Positions 9,037 through 17,735 of a DNA stretch of 51,280 nucleotides are shown in pieces. This DNA is from Rubrivivax sp. (GTDB lineage Bacteria; Pseudomonadota; Gammaproteobacteria; Burkholderiales; Burkholderiaceae_C). Numbering within the stretch: the stretch's first letter is position 1; the number at the start of each line of letters is the position of its first letter. A program made the position numbers and the translations under genes. The stretch is from the NCBI GenBank assembly GCA_027485165.1, contig JAIXRN010000062.1:1-51280 (forward strand), given 5' to 3'. Under the pieces are notes generated by a model. That model did not search any database. It was not told where the DNA came from and was given only the letters and a program-made list of their open reading frames with translations.

Positions 9037-9060
9037 AAAAAAGCCGGCGGCTGCCGGCTT
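9037..9060 (-). terminator. Rho-independent terminator of the rpsF-rplI operon
   Basis: On the minus strand an 8-bp perfect stem (AAGCCGGC/GCCGGCTT) with a 4-base loop is followed immediately by a run of T (TTTTTT counting the stem end). It starts 24 bases after the rplI stop codon and is the cleanest minus-strand terminator in the window. Confidence 0.85.
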
Positions 9061-9083
9061 CTGGGGTGTGCGGCGCTGGCCGC

Positions 9084-9536
9084 TCAGTCGGCCTGTGCCA
9101 CCACGTGGATGGTGACTTCCACCACCACGTCGCCATGCGGCGCAACGCTGACGGGGTGTTCGCCCACCGTCTTCAGCGGCCCGTTGGGCATGCGCACCTG
9201 CGACTTCTGCACAGCCATGCCGGCTTTGGTCAGAGCTTCGGCGATGTCGGCGTTGGTGACCGACCCGAACAAGCGGCCATCGACGCCCGCCTTCTGCGCG
9301 ATGCGCACGGTCTTGCCAGCCATCTGCTCGCCCAGGGCCTGGGCGGCAGCCAGTTTGGCGGCGGCGACCTTTTCCAGTTCTGCGCGGCGGCCTTCGAATT
9401 CCTTGATCGCGGACTCGGTGGCACGGCGTGCCAGCTTGCCGGGGATCAGGTAATTGCGGGCATAGCCGTCCTTGACCTTGACGACGTCACCCAGGTTGCC
9501 GAGCTTGCCGACCTTTTCCAGAAGAATGATTTGCAT
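9084..9536 (-). CDS. rplI: 50S ribosomal protein L9
   Basis: Large-subunit protein binding 23S rRNA near the L1 stalk base. The 150 residues start with the diagnostic [22 protein letters not shown], then GYARNYLIP, a long connecting helix ([14 protein letters not shown]) and the C-terminal rRNA-binding domain. ATG 9536 is preceded by GAGGAG at good spacing. It is the last gene of rpsF-priB-rpsR-rplI, ten bases after rpsR. Confidence 0.99.
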   Translation of the reverse strand: MQIILLEKVGKLGNLGDVVKVKDGYARNYLIPGKLARRATESAIKEFEGRRAELEKVAAAKLAAAQALGEQMAGKTVRIAQKAGVDGRLFGSVTNADIAEALTKAGMAVQKSQVRMPNGPLKTVGEHPVSVAPHGDVVVEVTIHVVAQAD

Positions 9537-9546
9537 GGTGTGCTCC

Positions 9547-9837
9547 TCAGACCTTGTGCTGGTCGGAATACGGCAGCAGGGCCAGGAAGCGCGCGCGCTT
9601 GATGGCCGTGGTCAGCTGACGCTGGTAGTAGGCGCGCGTGCCCGTCAGGCGAGCCGGCGTAATCTTGCCGTTCTCGCTGATGAAGTCGCGCAGGACGTCG
9701 ATTTCCTTGTAGTCGATCTCTTCGACGTTGGCCACCGTGAAGCGGCAGAACCGCTTGCGGCGGAACAGCAGCGACTGGGTGTTGCGCTTGGGGCGCTTGT
9801 CCTTCGAGAAACGACCTTTACCACGGGGTGGGGGCAT
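9547..9837 (-). CDS. rpsR: 30S ribosomal protein S18
   Basis: Small-subunit protein that contacts S6 on the platform. The 96 residues contain the S18 core [29 protein letters not shown] and [36 protein letters not shown] 9837 has a strong GGAGG five bases upstream. The slightly long basic N-terminus ([17 protein letters not shown]) is usual in Burkholderiales. Confidence 0.99.
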   Translation of the reverse strand: MPPPRGKGRFSKDKRPKRNTQSLLFRRKRFCRFTVANVEEIDYKEIDVLRDFISENGKITPARLTGTRAYYQRQLTTAIKRARFLALLPYSDQHKV

Positions 9838-9904
9838 GAAGACCTCCTAAAAATTGGAAACGATCCGGATGAGAGCGGGCCTGCAGGGCTGGCGAAAGAC
9901 GCCG

Positions 9905-10231
9905 TCAGGCTGCAGGCTCGACCGAGGTGATGTGCAGAACCAGTCCGCGTCCGTTGCGTGCCGGAGCCAGAAAACCTGCGTACAGGTGACTGGACCCCAG
10001 TGCCTGCGCTGCCAGCGTGCGTGTGACTGCCCCAATGCCGACCGCCTTGACCTCCATCGAGACCTGGCGGGGCTGCCCGTCTTCGCTGACCCGACCTTCG
10101 TGTTGAAGCACCAGGTTCAGCGCCGGCAGGCCGGCGGGGGTGTAGCGCAGCGCTTGCTTTTCCAGCAGGGTGGCTGAGAGAACCGTGTGGTTCGTCCCGG
10201 CAGGCCCTGCTGCGGCGGCAGCGGCAAGCAC
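9905..10231 (-). CDS. priB: Primosomal replication protein PriB
   Basis: Single-stranded DNA-binding OB-fold protein that joins PriA to restart stalled forks. The 108 residues show the SSB-like pattern TVLSATLLEKQALRYTPAGLP, LNLVLQHEGRV, MEVKAVGIGAV and SSHLYAGFLAPARNGRGLVLHITSVE. The position between rpsF and rpsR is the classical one. Translation starts at GTG 10231, ten bases after the rpsF stop, with no clear ribosome site, which suggests coupling to rpsF. The Ala-rich first ten residues are untypical; the true start might lie slightly downstream, but no Met codon is available near NHTVLSA. Confidence 0.93.
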   Translation of the reverse strand: MLAAAAAAGPAGTNHTVLSATLLEKQALRYTPAGLPALNLVLQHEGRVSEDGQPRQVSMEVKAVGIGAVTRTLAAQALGSSHLYAGFLAPARNGRGLVLHITSVEPAA

Positions 10232-10242
10232 GTCTGGCGACG

Positions 10243-10605
10243 TCAGGCGGACGCCTCCTGACGTTCCTTGCGGGACTCTTCGCGCTCGACGGCCTTCATC
10301 ATGATTGACGGGGCGACTTCGGCCTTGTCACGCTTCACGGTCAGGTGGCGCAGCACCGCGTCATTGAAACGGAAACCGGTCTCGAGCTCGGTCAGCACGG
10401 CCTGGCTGGCCTCGATGTTCAGGCAAAGGTAGTGCGCCTTGGCCAGCTTCTGGATCATGTAGGACAGCTGGCGCCGACCCCAGTCCTCGACACGGTGAAC
10501 CTTGCCACCGCCTGCGGTGACCAGTGTCTTGTAGCGTTCCAGCATGGCTGGAACCTGTTCGCTTTGATCCGGATGAATCAGCAGAACGATCTCATAGTGA
10601 CGCAT
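10243..10605 (-). CDS. rpsF: 30S ribosomal protein S6
   Basis: Small-subunit platform protein, partner of S18. The 120 residues from ATG 10605 begin [19 protein letters not shown], the family start, and continue with [24 protein letters not shown] in separate segments of the ferredoxin-like fold. The start has AAGGAG seven bases upstream. The open frame continues 45 codons further, but that sequence is not S6-like. First gene of the operon; a candidate promoter lies at 10726-10731. Confidence 0.99.
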   Translation of the reverse strand: MRHYEIVLLIHPDQSEQVPAMLERYKTLVTAGGGKVHRVEDWGRRQLSYMIQKLAKAHYLCLNIEASQAVLTELETGFRFNDAVLRHLTVKRDKAEVAPSIMMKAVEREESRKERQEASA

Positions 10606-10725
10606 GAATACTCCTTGTGGGTTCGTGCCCGGCCGGCAGTTCGAACAGCTCGAACGGCGCATGCTGACAACGGAAGCTGCCCCGTCAGCGTCTGACGACA
10701 GGTGCAGCAAGGTGGGGAACCCGCG

Positions 10726-10731
10726 AGTATA
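10726..10731 (-). promoter_or_regulatory. Candidate -10 element for the rpsF operon
   Basis: Minus-strand TATACT (5 of 6 to consensus) about 120 bases upstream of rpsF, with no recognisable -35. It is placed after the symporter gene and its hairpin, where the operon promoter is expected. Weak evidence from one hexamer. Confidence 0.4.
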
Positions 10732-10748
10732 GCGCGCCAAAGGCAGCA

Positions 10749-10773
10749 GCCCCCGGGGTTTCCCGCCGGGGGC
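10749..10773 (-). terminator. Terminator-like stem-loop after the symporter gene
   Basis: Perfect 8-bp GC stem (GCCCCCGG/CCGGGGGC) with a 9-base loop, about 50 bases past the symporter stop. The following T-run is poor (CCTTT), so termination is only suggested. Confidence 0.4.
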
Positions 10774-10824
10774 CGCTGGCTAGCCGGGCCCGAAGGCACC
10801 GGCAATCAGTTCAAAACCGCCAAA

Positions 10825-12957
10825 TCAGGCGCGGCTGGTGTTCAGGTTCGGGTAGCGCACGTGCTCCACCAGTTCCTGGATGTCCTGCTTCGGCGCGGGT
10901 GTGAGCAAGCTGACGATGATGATCACCGCAAAGCCGATGGGTACACCGAAGATGCCGGCGCTGATGGGCAGGATGCCCCACCAGGTGTAGTCGGCGATCG
11001 GGCCCGTGACGCCGAACAGGCCGCGCATCCAGGTTTGCGTAGTGGCCATGTAGTAGAACGTGATCGACACGCCAGCCAGCATCCCCAGCACCGCACCCCA
11101 CTTGCTGGCGCGCTTCCAGAAGATGCCCAGCACCAGGGCCGGGAAGAAGCCCGCCGCGGCCAGCGAGAAGGCTGCCGACACCAGGAACAGGATGTCGGCC
11201 ACCTTCAGCGAAGCCACGTAAGCCGCGGCCAGCGCTACCACCAGCAGCAGCACCTTGCTGATCATCACCCGGCGCGCGGTGGGCGCGTTGGGGTCGATCA
11301 TCTTGTAGTACAGGTCGTGGCTCAGTGCATTGGCGATCGTCAGCAGCAGGCCGTCGGCGGTGGACAAGGCTGCTGCCAAGCCACCGGCCGCCACCAGGCC
11401 TGAAATCACGTAAGGCAGGCCGGCAATCTCCGGTGTGGCCAGCACGATGATGTCGCCACCGATGCGCATTTCACCCAGCTGGAAGATGCCGTCCTTGTTC
11501 ACGTCGGCCACCTGCAGCAGCGTCGGGTCCACCTTCGCCCAGGCACCCACCCATGCGGGAAGCTGGTCGAAGGGCGTGCCCACGAGGACGTTGAACACCT
11601 GGTACTTCACCAGTACGGCCAGCGCGGGCGCGGTGAAGTAGAGCAGGAAGATGAAGAACAGCGACCAGGTCACGGACTGGCGCGCTTCCTTCACCGACGG
11701 CGTGGTGTAGTAGCGCATCAGGATGTGCGGCAGCGCGGCCGTACCCACCATCAGGCAGAACACCAGCGCCAGGAAGTTGCGCCGCGACTCGTCGAAGGTC
11801 TTCTGGGCCTTCTCGTCGCCGTTGGGGTCGCCAGCGTAGGGCTGAGCGTGCGGGGGCATGCCCGCCAGCGGCCTGGCGCGGCCCTCTGCTGCCGTCTTGG
11901 CAGCTGTCCACGCAGTCTTCGCTGCCGCCTCGTCCTTCGGCACAGCGGCCAGTGCCTTCTCGGCCGCCTGCACCTCGGCCAGCGGGGCGTTGGCGGCCTT
12001 CAACTCGTCCAGCTTGGACTGGGCCGCTGCGCGGTCAGCCGCCAGGGCGGTGGGCACATCCTTGAGCTTGGCGCCCAGATCGTCAGCGCGCTGCTTGAAG
12101 ATCGCAATGACTTCCTTTTCCTTCGGGTCGGCGATGAGTTCCTTTTCCTTCGCCGACACCTTTTCCAGCTGGCTGCCATACACGGCCTGCGGCACCGGCA
12201 CGCCGGTCTGCTTGGTGCTCAGCCAGACCACCGGAATCATGTAGGCAATGATCAAGATGATGTACTGTGCCACCTGGGTCCAGGTCACGGCACGCATGCC
12301 CCCCAGGAACGAGCACACCAGGATGCCGCCCAAGCCGACGAAGATGCCAATCTCGAAGGCCAGGCCCGACAGGCGCGTGGTGATGAGGCCGACGCCATAG
12401 ATCTGCGCCACCACGTAGACAAACGACACCAGGATGGCGATCAGGATGCCGACAAAGCGCGCCAGGTTGCCTTCGTAGCGTGCACCCAGGAAATCGGGAA
12501 TCGTGAACTGGCCGAACTTGCGCAAGTACGGGGCCAGGAACAGCGCCACCAGGCAGTAGCCGCCAGTCCAGCCCATGATGAAGGCCAGCCCGCCATAGCC
12601 GGTGAGGTACAGCGTGCCGGCCATGCCGATGAACGACGCCGCGCTCATCCAGTCGGCACCCGTAGCCATGCCGTTGTAGACCGCTGGCACGCGACGACCG
12701 GCCACGTAGTACTCGGCCGCATCGCTGGTGCGACTCATGATGCCGATGCCGGCATACAGCGCCACAGTGGCCAGCAGGAACACGATGCCGATGGCGCCGC
12801 GGGAAAGCCCCATCTGCTCGGCGATCGCCAAGATCACCACGAAGACGGCGAAACCCCCGGTGTACCAGGCGTAGACCTTGTTCAGGCCTTTCTTGAAGGC
12901 CGCATTGGCCTCTTTGTTGGAAACCCCGCTCTGGGGTTCGAAGCTCAAGCCTGCCAT
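10825..12957 (-). CDS. Sodium:solute symporter, VC_2705 subfamily (ActP/acetate-permease-like)
   Basis: Inner-membrane secondary transporter of 710 residues with about 13 membrane helices of the SSS family. Recognisable segments are AAEYYVAGRRVPAVYNGMATGADWMSAASF (split across 81-109), FTIPDFLGARYEG and GLAAALSTADGLLLTIANALSHD. Compared with ordinary SSS proteins (about 550) it has an extra charged, Ala/Lys-rich, probably coiled-coil segment at about 250-390. A loop at 485-496 (DVNKDGIFQLGE) matches an EF-hand calcium-binding loop. Two helices separate the segments, so both should face the same side. The DUF4212 gene directly upstream is the standard partner of this subfamily. The substrate is probably a small carboxylate such as acetate, by family only. 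Confidence 0.92.
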   Translation of the reverse strand: MAGLSFEPQSGVSNKEANAAFKKGLNKVYAWYTGGFAVFVVILAIAEQMGLSRGAIGIVFLLATVALYAGIGIMSRTSDAAEYYVAGRRVPAVYNGMATGADWMSAASFIGMAGTLYLTGYGGLAFIMGWTGGYCLVALFLAPYLRKFGQFTIPDFLGARYEGNLARFVGILIAILVSFVYVVAQIYGVGLITTRLSGLAFEIGIFVGLGGILVCSFLGGMRAVTWTQVAQYIILIIAYMIPVVWLSTKQTGVPVPQAVYGSQLEKVSAKEKELIADPKEKEVIAIFKQRADDLGAKLKDVPTALAADRAAAQSKLDELKAANAPLAEVQAAEKALAAVPKDEAAAKTAWTAAKTAAEGRARPLAGMPPHAQPYAGDPNGDEKAQKTFDESRRNFLALVFCLMVGTAALPHILMRYYTTPSVKEARQSVTWSLFFIFLLYFTAPALAVLVKYQVFNVLVGTPFDQLPAWVGAWAKVDPTLLQVADVNKDGIFQLGEMRIGGDIIVLATPEIAGLPYVISGLVAAGGLAAALSTADGLLLTIANALSHDLYYKMIDPNAPTARRVMISKVLLLVVALAAAYVASLKVADILFLVSAAFSLAAAGFFPALVLGIFWKRASKWGAVLGMLAGVSITFYYMATTQTWMRGLFGVTGPIADYTWWGILPISAGIFGVPIGFAVIIIVSLLTPAPKQDIQELVEHVRYPNLNTSRA

Positions 12958-12958
12958 G

Positions 12959-13216
12959 TCATTCCTCCTCGGCGACGCCGTGCTCGATGTCGAGCTTGTT
13001 CATGTAGCTGGCATAGAACGCGATGATCGCCACGTAGACCACCAGCGCCCCCTGTGCCGCGACCCAGAAGCTGAACGGCCAGCCGAAGAAGCTGAAGTTC
13101 AGGTCACGCGCATAAAACGCCACCACGTAAGTCACCACGAACCAGATCGCCAGCAGGATCGACGTGATCCTGAGGTTCTTGCGCCAGTAACTCTGATGGT
13201 TCTCGCTCACCTTCAT
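12959..13216 (-). CDS. DUF4212 small membrane protein, symporter partner
   Basis: Small inner-membrane protein of 85 residues with two hydrophobic helices (about ITSILLAIWFVVTYVVAFYA and FWVAAQGALVVYVAIIAFYA). A short basic N-terminus includes HQSYWRKNLRIT, typical of DUF4212. It is regularly encoded just before VC_2705-type symporters and probably acts as an accessory subunit (family context; molecular role unknown). ATG 13216 is preferred because GGAGG lies 8 bases upstream; ATG 13231 overlaps that GGAGG. One base separates its stop from the symporter start, so the two are coupled. Confidence 0.93.
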   Translation of the reverse strand: MKVSENHQSYWRKNLRITSILLAIWFVVTYVVAFYARDLNFSFFGWPFSFWVAAQGALVVYVAIIAFYASYMNKLDIEHGVAEEE

Positions 13217-13261
13217 GCCAAGTGCCTCCATCGTTGTGAAAGAAATCTTCGCGGGCCGGCT

Positions 13262-13846
13262 TCAGCCGGCGCTTTGTCTGGCCAGCAGCCCCGTCTCGCG
13301 TTCCAGCTGCGCGGCCACCTTGGGTTCGAAGCCCTTGAGGTGGCGAATGATGGCCACAGCCTCATCAGGCGCCTCGCGGTCGACATGCACGCGCGCCAGC
13401 TGGTACCAGCCATGCGGTGACATGGGCTGCAGTTCGGTGTTGCGCTTCAGCGCCAGTACGGCTTCGTCAAAGCGCTTCAGGCGGATCAGCACCAAGCCCT
13501 GGCCATACCAGGCGCGGTCGAGTTCGGGCGAGAGCGCGGTGCTGCGCTGGAAGGCCGCCAGGGCTTCTTCCCAGCGTTCAGCGGCTTCCAGCATATAGCC
13601 GTGGTTGAACCAGGCACGCGCGTCGTCAGGCTTCAGCGCCACCAGGCGCTGTGAATCGGCCAGCGCCGCTTCCACCTGGCCGGCCTGGGTGCGCAGGTGG
13701 GCACGGCTGGCCAGGGCGTAGGTATCGTCGGGCCAGCGCCCCAGCATCTCGTCGTACAGGCCCCGCGCTGCGCCCTCGCGGCCCAGCACCAGGCAGGCGA
13801 TGGCCCGCCACTTCAGCCACAGGTAGTCAACACGCGACGGGCTCAT
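13262..13846 (-). CDS. Tetratricopeptide repeat protein
   Basis: Soluble protein of 194 residues built of about five TPR units (for example WFNHGYMLEAAERWEEALAA, AWYGQGLVLIRLKRFDEAVL, GWYQLARVHVDREAPDEAV). No signal peptide or enzyme domain is visible; a protein-binding scaffold is the likely role. ATG 13846 overlaps the stop of the upstream membrane-protein gene as ATGA, so I chose it over longer frames. The stop codon sits in a GCCGGC-TGAA-GCCGGC hairpin (13255-13270). The gene is 45 bases before the DUF4212 start, so co-transcription with the symporter is possible. Confidence 0.85.
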   Translation of the reverse strand: MSPSRVDYLWLKWRAIACLVLGREGAARGLYDEMLGRWPDDTYALASRAHLRTQAGQVEAALADSQRLVALKPDDARAWFNHGYMLEAAERWEEALAAFQRSTALSPELDRAWYGQGLVLIRLKRFDEAVLALKRNTELQPMSPHGWYQLARVHVDREAPDEAVAIIRHLKGFEPKVAAQLERETGLLARQSAG

Positions 13847-14145
13847 CCGCGGCAGTCCGTGTAGCCCAGCTGTTCGCACAGCAGATAACCGCGTTCGACG
13901 AACACGATGAAGCTCAGCACCAGCAGCAGGAAGAAGGCCACGAACGGCACGTGCTGGTCGGACACCATGCGTGGCGTCAGCTTCCGCACTGGCAGCGTGA
14001 AGGGCTTGCTGATGACTTGCAGCAGCTTGTAGAAGAAGTTGGTGTCGCGCTTCGCGCCCGCCAGCACAAACAACGCGCCCTGCCCCAACAACGCCAGCAA
14101 GGCGATGTAGAGCACGACCTGTGCGATGTTGAGAAAGGAAAGCAT
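13843..14145 (-). CDS. Small membrane protein of unknown function
   Basis: A 100-residue protein with two strongly hydrophobic helices: about 5-30 (NIAQVVLYIALLALLGQGAL) and about 68-84 (VPFVAFFLLLVLSFIVFVE). Between them is a polar segment RDTNFFYKLLQVISKPFTLPVRKLTP, and the short C-terminus contains two Cys. The middle segment recalls YggT-like proteins, but the match is not strong enough to name it. It is translationally coupled (ATGA) to the TPR gene, so the two probably act together at the membrane. Confidence 0.8.
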   Translation of the reverse strand: MLSFLNIAQVVLYIALLALLGQGALFVLAGAKRDTNFFYKLLQVISKPFTLPVRKLTPRMVSDQHVPFVAFFLLLVLSFIVFVERGYLLCEQLGYTDCRG

Positions 14146-14233
14146 GTCGACCCACCGCCTTTCCGCTGAAGCAGGCAGGTTCGCGACACGGGCTTACGGC
14201 TTTCTGACAGCAGCCGTCGCCCCCTGTACAAGT

Positions 14234-14257
14234 CCCCTCAGGTCTTTCCCTGAGGGG
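14234..14257 (-). terminator. Terminator-like stem-loop after ppsA
   Basis: Perfect 9-bp stem CCCCTCAGG/CCTGAGGGG with a 6-base loop, 11 bases after the ppsA stop on the minus strand. No long T-run follows, so this may be a Rho-assisted end or a 3'-protecting hairpin. Confidence 0.5.
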
Positions 14258-14268
14258 TCAGCAGCGTG

Positions 14269-16683
14269 TCACCGCTTGGCCAAACGTTGCCAAGTTTCGA
14301 CGACAGTGTCCGGGTTAAGCGAGATGGACACAATGCCTTCAGCAGCCAGCCAGTCAGCGAAATCCGGGTGATCACTGGGGCCTTGCCCGCAGATGCCCAC
14401 GTACTTGCCGGTGGCGCGGCAAGCCGCGATCGCGCGCGAGATCAACGCCTTCACGGCCGGGTCGCGTTCGTCGAAGTCGCTGGCCAGTTGTTCCAGGCCC
14501 GAATCGCGGTCCAGGCCCAGCGTGAGCTGGGTCAGGTCGTTGCTGCCGATGGACATGCCGTCGAAGTGCTGCAGGAACTGCTCGGCCAGGATGGCGTTGC
14601 TGGGCACTTCGCACATCATGATCAGCTTCAGGCCGTTGTCGCCCCTCTTCAGCCCGCGCTCGGCCAGCATCTGGCCCACGCGTTCAGCCTGGCGCACGGT
14701 GCGCACGAAGGGCACCATGATCTCGACGTTCGTCAGCCCCATGTCCTGGCGCACGCGCTTGAGGGCTTCGCATTCCATCGCGAAAGCGTCGCTGAATTCA
14801 CCGCTGATATAGCGGCTGGCGCCGCGGAAACCCAGCATCGGGTTCTCTTCGTCGGGCTCGTAGCGCGTGCCGCCAATCAGCTTGCGGTATTCGTTGCTCT
14901 TGAAGTCCGACAGCCGCACGATCACCGGCTTGGGCCAGAACGCGGCAGCGATAGTGGCGATGCCTTCGACGAGCTTGTCGACGTAGAAAGCGCGCGGGCT
15001 GGCATGGCCACGGGCCACGCTTTCCACGGCCTTCTTCAGGTCGGCGTCGATGTTCGGGTAGTCGAGGATCGCCTTCGGGTGCACCCCGATGTTGTTGTTG
15101 ATGATGAATTCCAGTCGCGCCAGGCCCACGCCGCTGTTGGGCATCTGCGCGAAGTCGAAGGCCAGCTGCGGGTTGCCGACGTTCATCATGATCTTGATCG
15201 GGCAGTACGGCATGTCCACGCGCACGACGTCGGTAACCTCGGTTTCCAGCAGGCCGTCGTAGACATAGCCGGTGTCGCCTTCAGAGCACGACACCGTGAC
15301 CAGTGCGCCTTCGACGATCTTGTCGGTGGCATTGCCGCAGCCCACCACGGCCGGGATTCCGAGTTCACGCGCGATGATCGCTGCGTGGCAGGTGCGCCCG
15401 CCGCGGTTGGTGACGATGGCGCTGGCCCGCTTCATCACCGGTTCCCAGTTCGGGTCGGTCATGTCGGTGACGAGCACGTCGCCGGGCTGCACGCGGTCCA
15501 TCTCGGCCGGGCTGCGCACCAGACGCGCCGGGCCAGTACCCACCTTCTGGCCGATGGCGCGGCCTTCGGCCAGCACGGGCGTCTTGCTGTGGTCGCCCTT
15601 CAGCTTGAAGCGCTGTTCGACCTTGCCTTCGGACTGGCTCTTCACCGTCTCGGGCCGGGCCTGCAGGATGTAGATCTGGCCGTCGATGCCGTCCTTGCCC
15701 CATTCGATGTCCATCGGGCGGCCGTAATGCTTCTCGATGATCAGCGCGTACTTGGCCAGTTCGGTGACATCGGCGTCGTTCAGCGAATAGCGGTTGCGCT
15801 GCTCGGGGGGGGTGTCGATGACCTTTACCAGCTTGCCGGTGGCGGCCTTTTCCTCCGGCGACGCGAATTCCATGCGCTGCAGCTTGCTGCCCAGCACGCG
15901 GCGAATCACGGCCGGGCGGCCAGCCGCCAGCGTGGGCTTGTGCACGTAGAACTCGTCCGGGTTCACGGCGCCCTGCACCACGGTTTCACCCAGGCCGTAG
16001 CTGCTGGTGACGAAGACGACGTCCTTGAAGCCGCTTTCGGTGTCGATGGTGAACAGCACACCAGCCGCGCCCAGGTCGGACCGCACCATGCGCTGCACGC
16101 CGGCTGACAAGGCCACATCGGCATGGGCAAAGCCCTTGTGCACGCGGTAGCTGATGGCGCGGTCGTTGTAGAGGCTGGCGAAGACTTCCTTCATGTGGTG
16201 CAGCACGCCGTCGATGCCGGTCACGTTCAGGAAGGTTTCCTGCTGGCCGGCGAAGGACGCGTCGGGCAGGTCTTCGGCCGTGGCCGAAGAACGCACGGCG
16301 AAGCTGGTGCGCTCGGGCTGGGGCGAGCCGGCCACCAGCGCGTCGAAGTGGCCGCGGATGGCGGTGTCCAGGTCGGCCGGGAACGGCGTCTCGACGATCC
16401 AGCGGCGGATTTCCTCGCCCGCCACGGCCAGGGCGCGAGTGTCTTCAACGTTCAGCGTTTCCAGCCGGGCGCGAATGCGGGCTTCCAGCCCGTTGTGCTG
16501 CAAGAACTGCCGGAAGGCATGCGCCGTGGTGGCGAAACCACCGGGCACGCGCACGCCCGTGGCGGCCAGCTGGCTGATCATTTCGCCGAGCGAGGCGTTC
16601 TTGCCGCCCACGACCTCGACGTCGGTCATTCTCAGGTGTTCAAACGGGACGACCAGGGCGGTCGCCAGGGTAGCTGCAGACAT
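14269..16683 (-). CDS. ppsA: Phosphoenolpyruvate synthase
   Basis: Converts pyruvate, ATP and water to phosphoenolpyruvate, AMP and phosphate for gluconeogenesis. The 804 residues (E. coli 792) hold the N-terminal ATP-binding domain ([16 protein letters not shown] near the start). The central swivelling phosphohistidine domain has [23 protein letters not shown] with catalytic His433. The C-terminal PEP/pyruvate barrel contains [31 protein letters not shown] and the catalytic-Cys motif [12 protein letters not shown] 16683 is preceded by CGGAGC at normal spacing. It is divergent from ppsR, which encodes its regulatory enzyme. Confidence 0.98.
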   Translation of the reverse strand: MSAATLATALVVPFEHLRMTDVEVVGGKNASLGEMISQLAATGVRVPGGFATTAHAFRQFLQHNGLEARIRARLETLNVEDTRALAVAGEEIRRWIVETPFPADLDTAIRGHFDALVAGSPQPERTSFAVRSSATAEDLPDASFAGQQETFLNVTGIDGVLHHMKEVFASLYNDRAISYRVHKGFAHADVALSAGVQRMVRSDLGAAGVLFTIDTESGFKDVVFVTSSYGLGETVVQGAVNPDEFYVHKPTLAAGRPAVIRRVLGSKLQRMEFASPEEKAATGKLVKVIDTPPEQRNRYSLNDADVTELAKYALIIEKHYGRPMDIEWGKDGIDGQIYILQARPETVKSQSEGKVEQRFKLKGDHSKTPVLAEGRAIGQKVGTGPARLVRSPAEMDRVQPGDVLVTDMTDPNWEPVMKRASAIVTNRGGRTCHAAIIARELGIPAVVGCGNATDKIVEGALVTVSCSEGDTGYVYDGLLETEVTDVVRVDMPYCPIKIMMNVGNPQLAFDFAQMPNSGVGLARLEFIINNNIGVHPKAILDYPNIDADLKKAVESVARGHASPRAFYVDKLVEGIATIAAAFWPKPVIVRLSDFKSNEYRKLIGGTRYEPDEENPMLGFRGASRYISGEFSDAFAMECEALKRVRQDMGLTNVEIMVPFVRTVRQAERVGQMLAERGLKRGDNGLKLIMMCEVPSNAILAEQFLQHFDGMSIGSNDLTQLTLGLDRDSGLEQLASDFDERDPAVKALISRAIAACRATGKYVGICGQGPSDHPDFADWLAAEGIVSISLNPDTVVETWQRLAKR

Positions 16684-16842
16684 GGGAAAGCTCCGTGATG
16701 TGAAGAAATCGGTGCTTCCGCATGCACTGCAAGTGCCGGGCCGCCGCGCACCTTCCCCCGGGGGGCAGCGCAGGCAGGGACGGGCATATGTTGCAGTGGG
16801 CCGAGGCTGGGCATCTCGAGGCGCTGTGGCGGAATAGGTCCG

Positions 16843-16870
16843 CTGATTCTAAGGACTTCGTCCGTATGAT
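16843..16870 (+). promoter_or_regulatory. Candidate promoter of ppsR
   Basis: -35 CTGATT (16843-16848), 16-base spacer and -10 TATGAT (16865-16870, 5 of 6 to consensus). It lies 31 bases before the ppsR start in the 218-base divergent ppsA-ppsR region. No activator site could be recognised. The rest of the region holds a CCCCCGGGGGG palindrome near 16755-16765 and no gene. Confidence 0.45.
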
Positions 16871-16901
16871 CCGCTGCAACTTCTCGTCACGCCCAGTTGC
16901 C

Positions 16902-17726
16902 ATGACCGACAGAACCGTGTTCTTTGTCTCTGACGGCACCGGCATCACCGCCGAGACCTTCGGCAATTCGATCCTGAACCAATTTCCCGCCAAGCCACGC
17001 CATGTGCGCCGGCCCTTCATCGACACCGTCGACAAGGCGGTGGCGGTGGTCGAGGAGATCAACGAGGTCACCGCGCGCGAAGGCAAGCGCAGCATCGTTT
17101 TCATCACCCTGATCGACGATGCGGTGCGCAGCATCGTCACCGGCCCGGGCTGCAAGGGCCTGGTGCTGGACATGTTCCGCACCTTCGTCGAGCCGCTGGA
17201 AGCCGAACTGGGCGTGAAGAGCAACCACCGCGTGGGCCGCTTTTCCGATGCCAGCGAGAGCGCCGAATACCACGACCGCATCGAGGCCATCAACTTCAGC
17301 CTGGCGCACGACGACGGGCAGAGCGCACGCAACCTGGACGTGGCCGACGTCATCCTGCTGGGCGTCAGCCGCAGCGGCAAGACGCCCACCAGCCTGTACC
17401 TGGCCATGCAGCATGGCATCAAGGCGGCCAACTACCCGCTGATCCCCGAAGACTTCGACCGCGGCTACCTGCCCAAGCCACTGCAGCCCTTCAAGCGCAA
17501 ATGCTTCGGGCTGACGATCGACCCGGAACGTCTGTCGCAGATCCGCCATGAACGGCGGCCGGACAGCAAGTACGCCGCACTGGCCAACTGCCGCTACGAA
17601 GTGAACGAAGCCGAAGCGATGATGCGCCGGGAAGGCATCGCCTGGCTGTCGAGCACGCACAAGTCGATCGAGGAGATCGCCACCACCATCCTGCGCGACC
17701 TGCGGCCGGACCGGCTGATCTACTGA
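16902..17726 (+). CDS. ppsR: PEP synthase regulatory protein (bifunctional kinase/pyrophosphorylase, DUF299)
   Basis: Switches PpsA off by ADP-dependent phosphorylation and on by phosphate-dependent dephosphorylation. The 274 residues start MTDRTVFFVSDGTGITAET, the family hallmark. The P-loop is GVSRSGKT at 154-161, followed by TPTSLYLA, then NYPLIPEDFDRGYLPKPL and CFGLTIDPERLSQIRHERR in separate blocks. ATG 16902 gives the canonical start; the open frame upstream is not family-like. It is divergent from ppsA, the usual regulatory pairing, and converges with the methyltransferase gene nine bases downstream. Confidence 0.97.
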   Translation: MTDRTVFFVSDGTGITAETFGNSILNQFPAKPRHVRRPFIDTVDKAVAVVEEINEVTAREGKRSIVFITLIDDAVRSIVTGPGCKGLVLDMFRTFVEPLEAELGVKSNHRVGRFSDASESAEYHDRIEAINFSLAHDDGQSARNLDVADVILLGVSRSGKTPTSLYLAMQHGIKAANYPLIPEDFDRGYLPKPLQPFKRKCFGLTIDPERLSQIRHERRPDSKYAALANCRYEVNEAEAMMRREGIAWLSSTHKSIEEIATTILRDLRPDRLIY

Positions 17727-17735
17727 AGGCCTGAA

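Noticed and set aside
14266..16107. Long open frame on the plus strand antisense to ppsA (similar frames lie antisense to bamA, rseP, dxr and rnr)
   Set aside because: These arise from codon bias in high-GC genes; they contain no recognisable domain and no ribosome site.
16741..16800. GC palindromes such as CCCCCGGGGGG (also near 31225 and 50440) as a dispersed repeat family
   Set aside because: Only very short pieces are shared (for example CGGGCAGACC near 31219 and 50446); flanks differ, so a true repeat family cannot be supported within this window.
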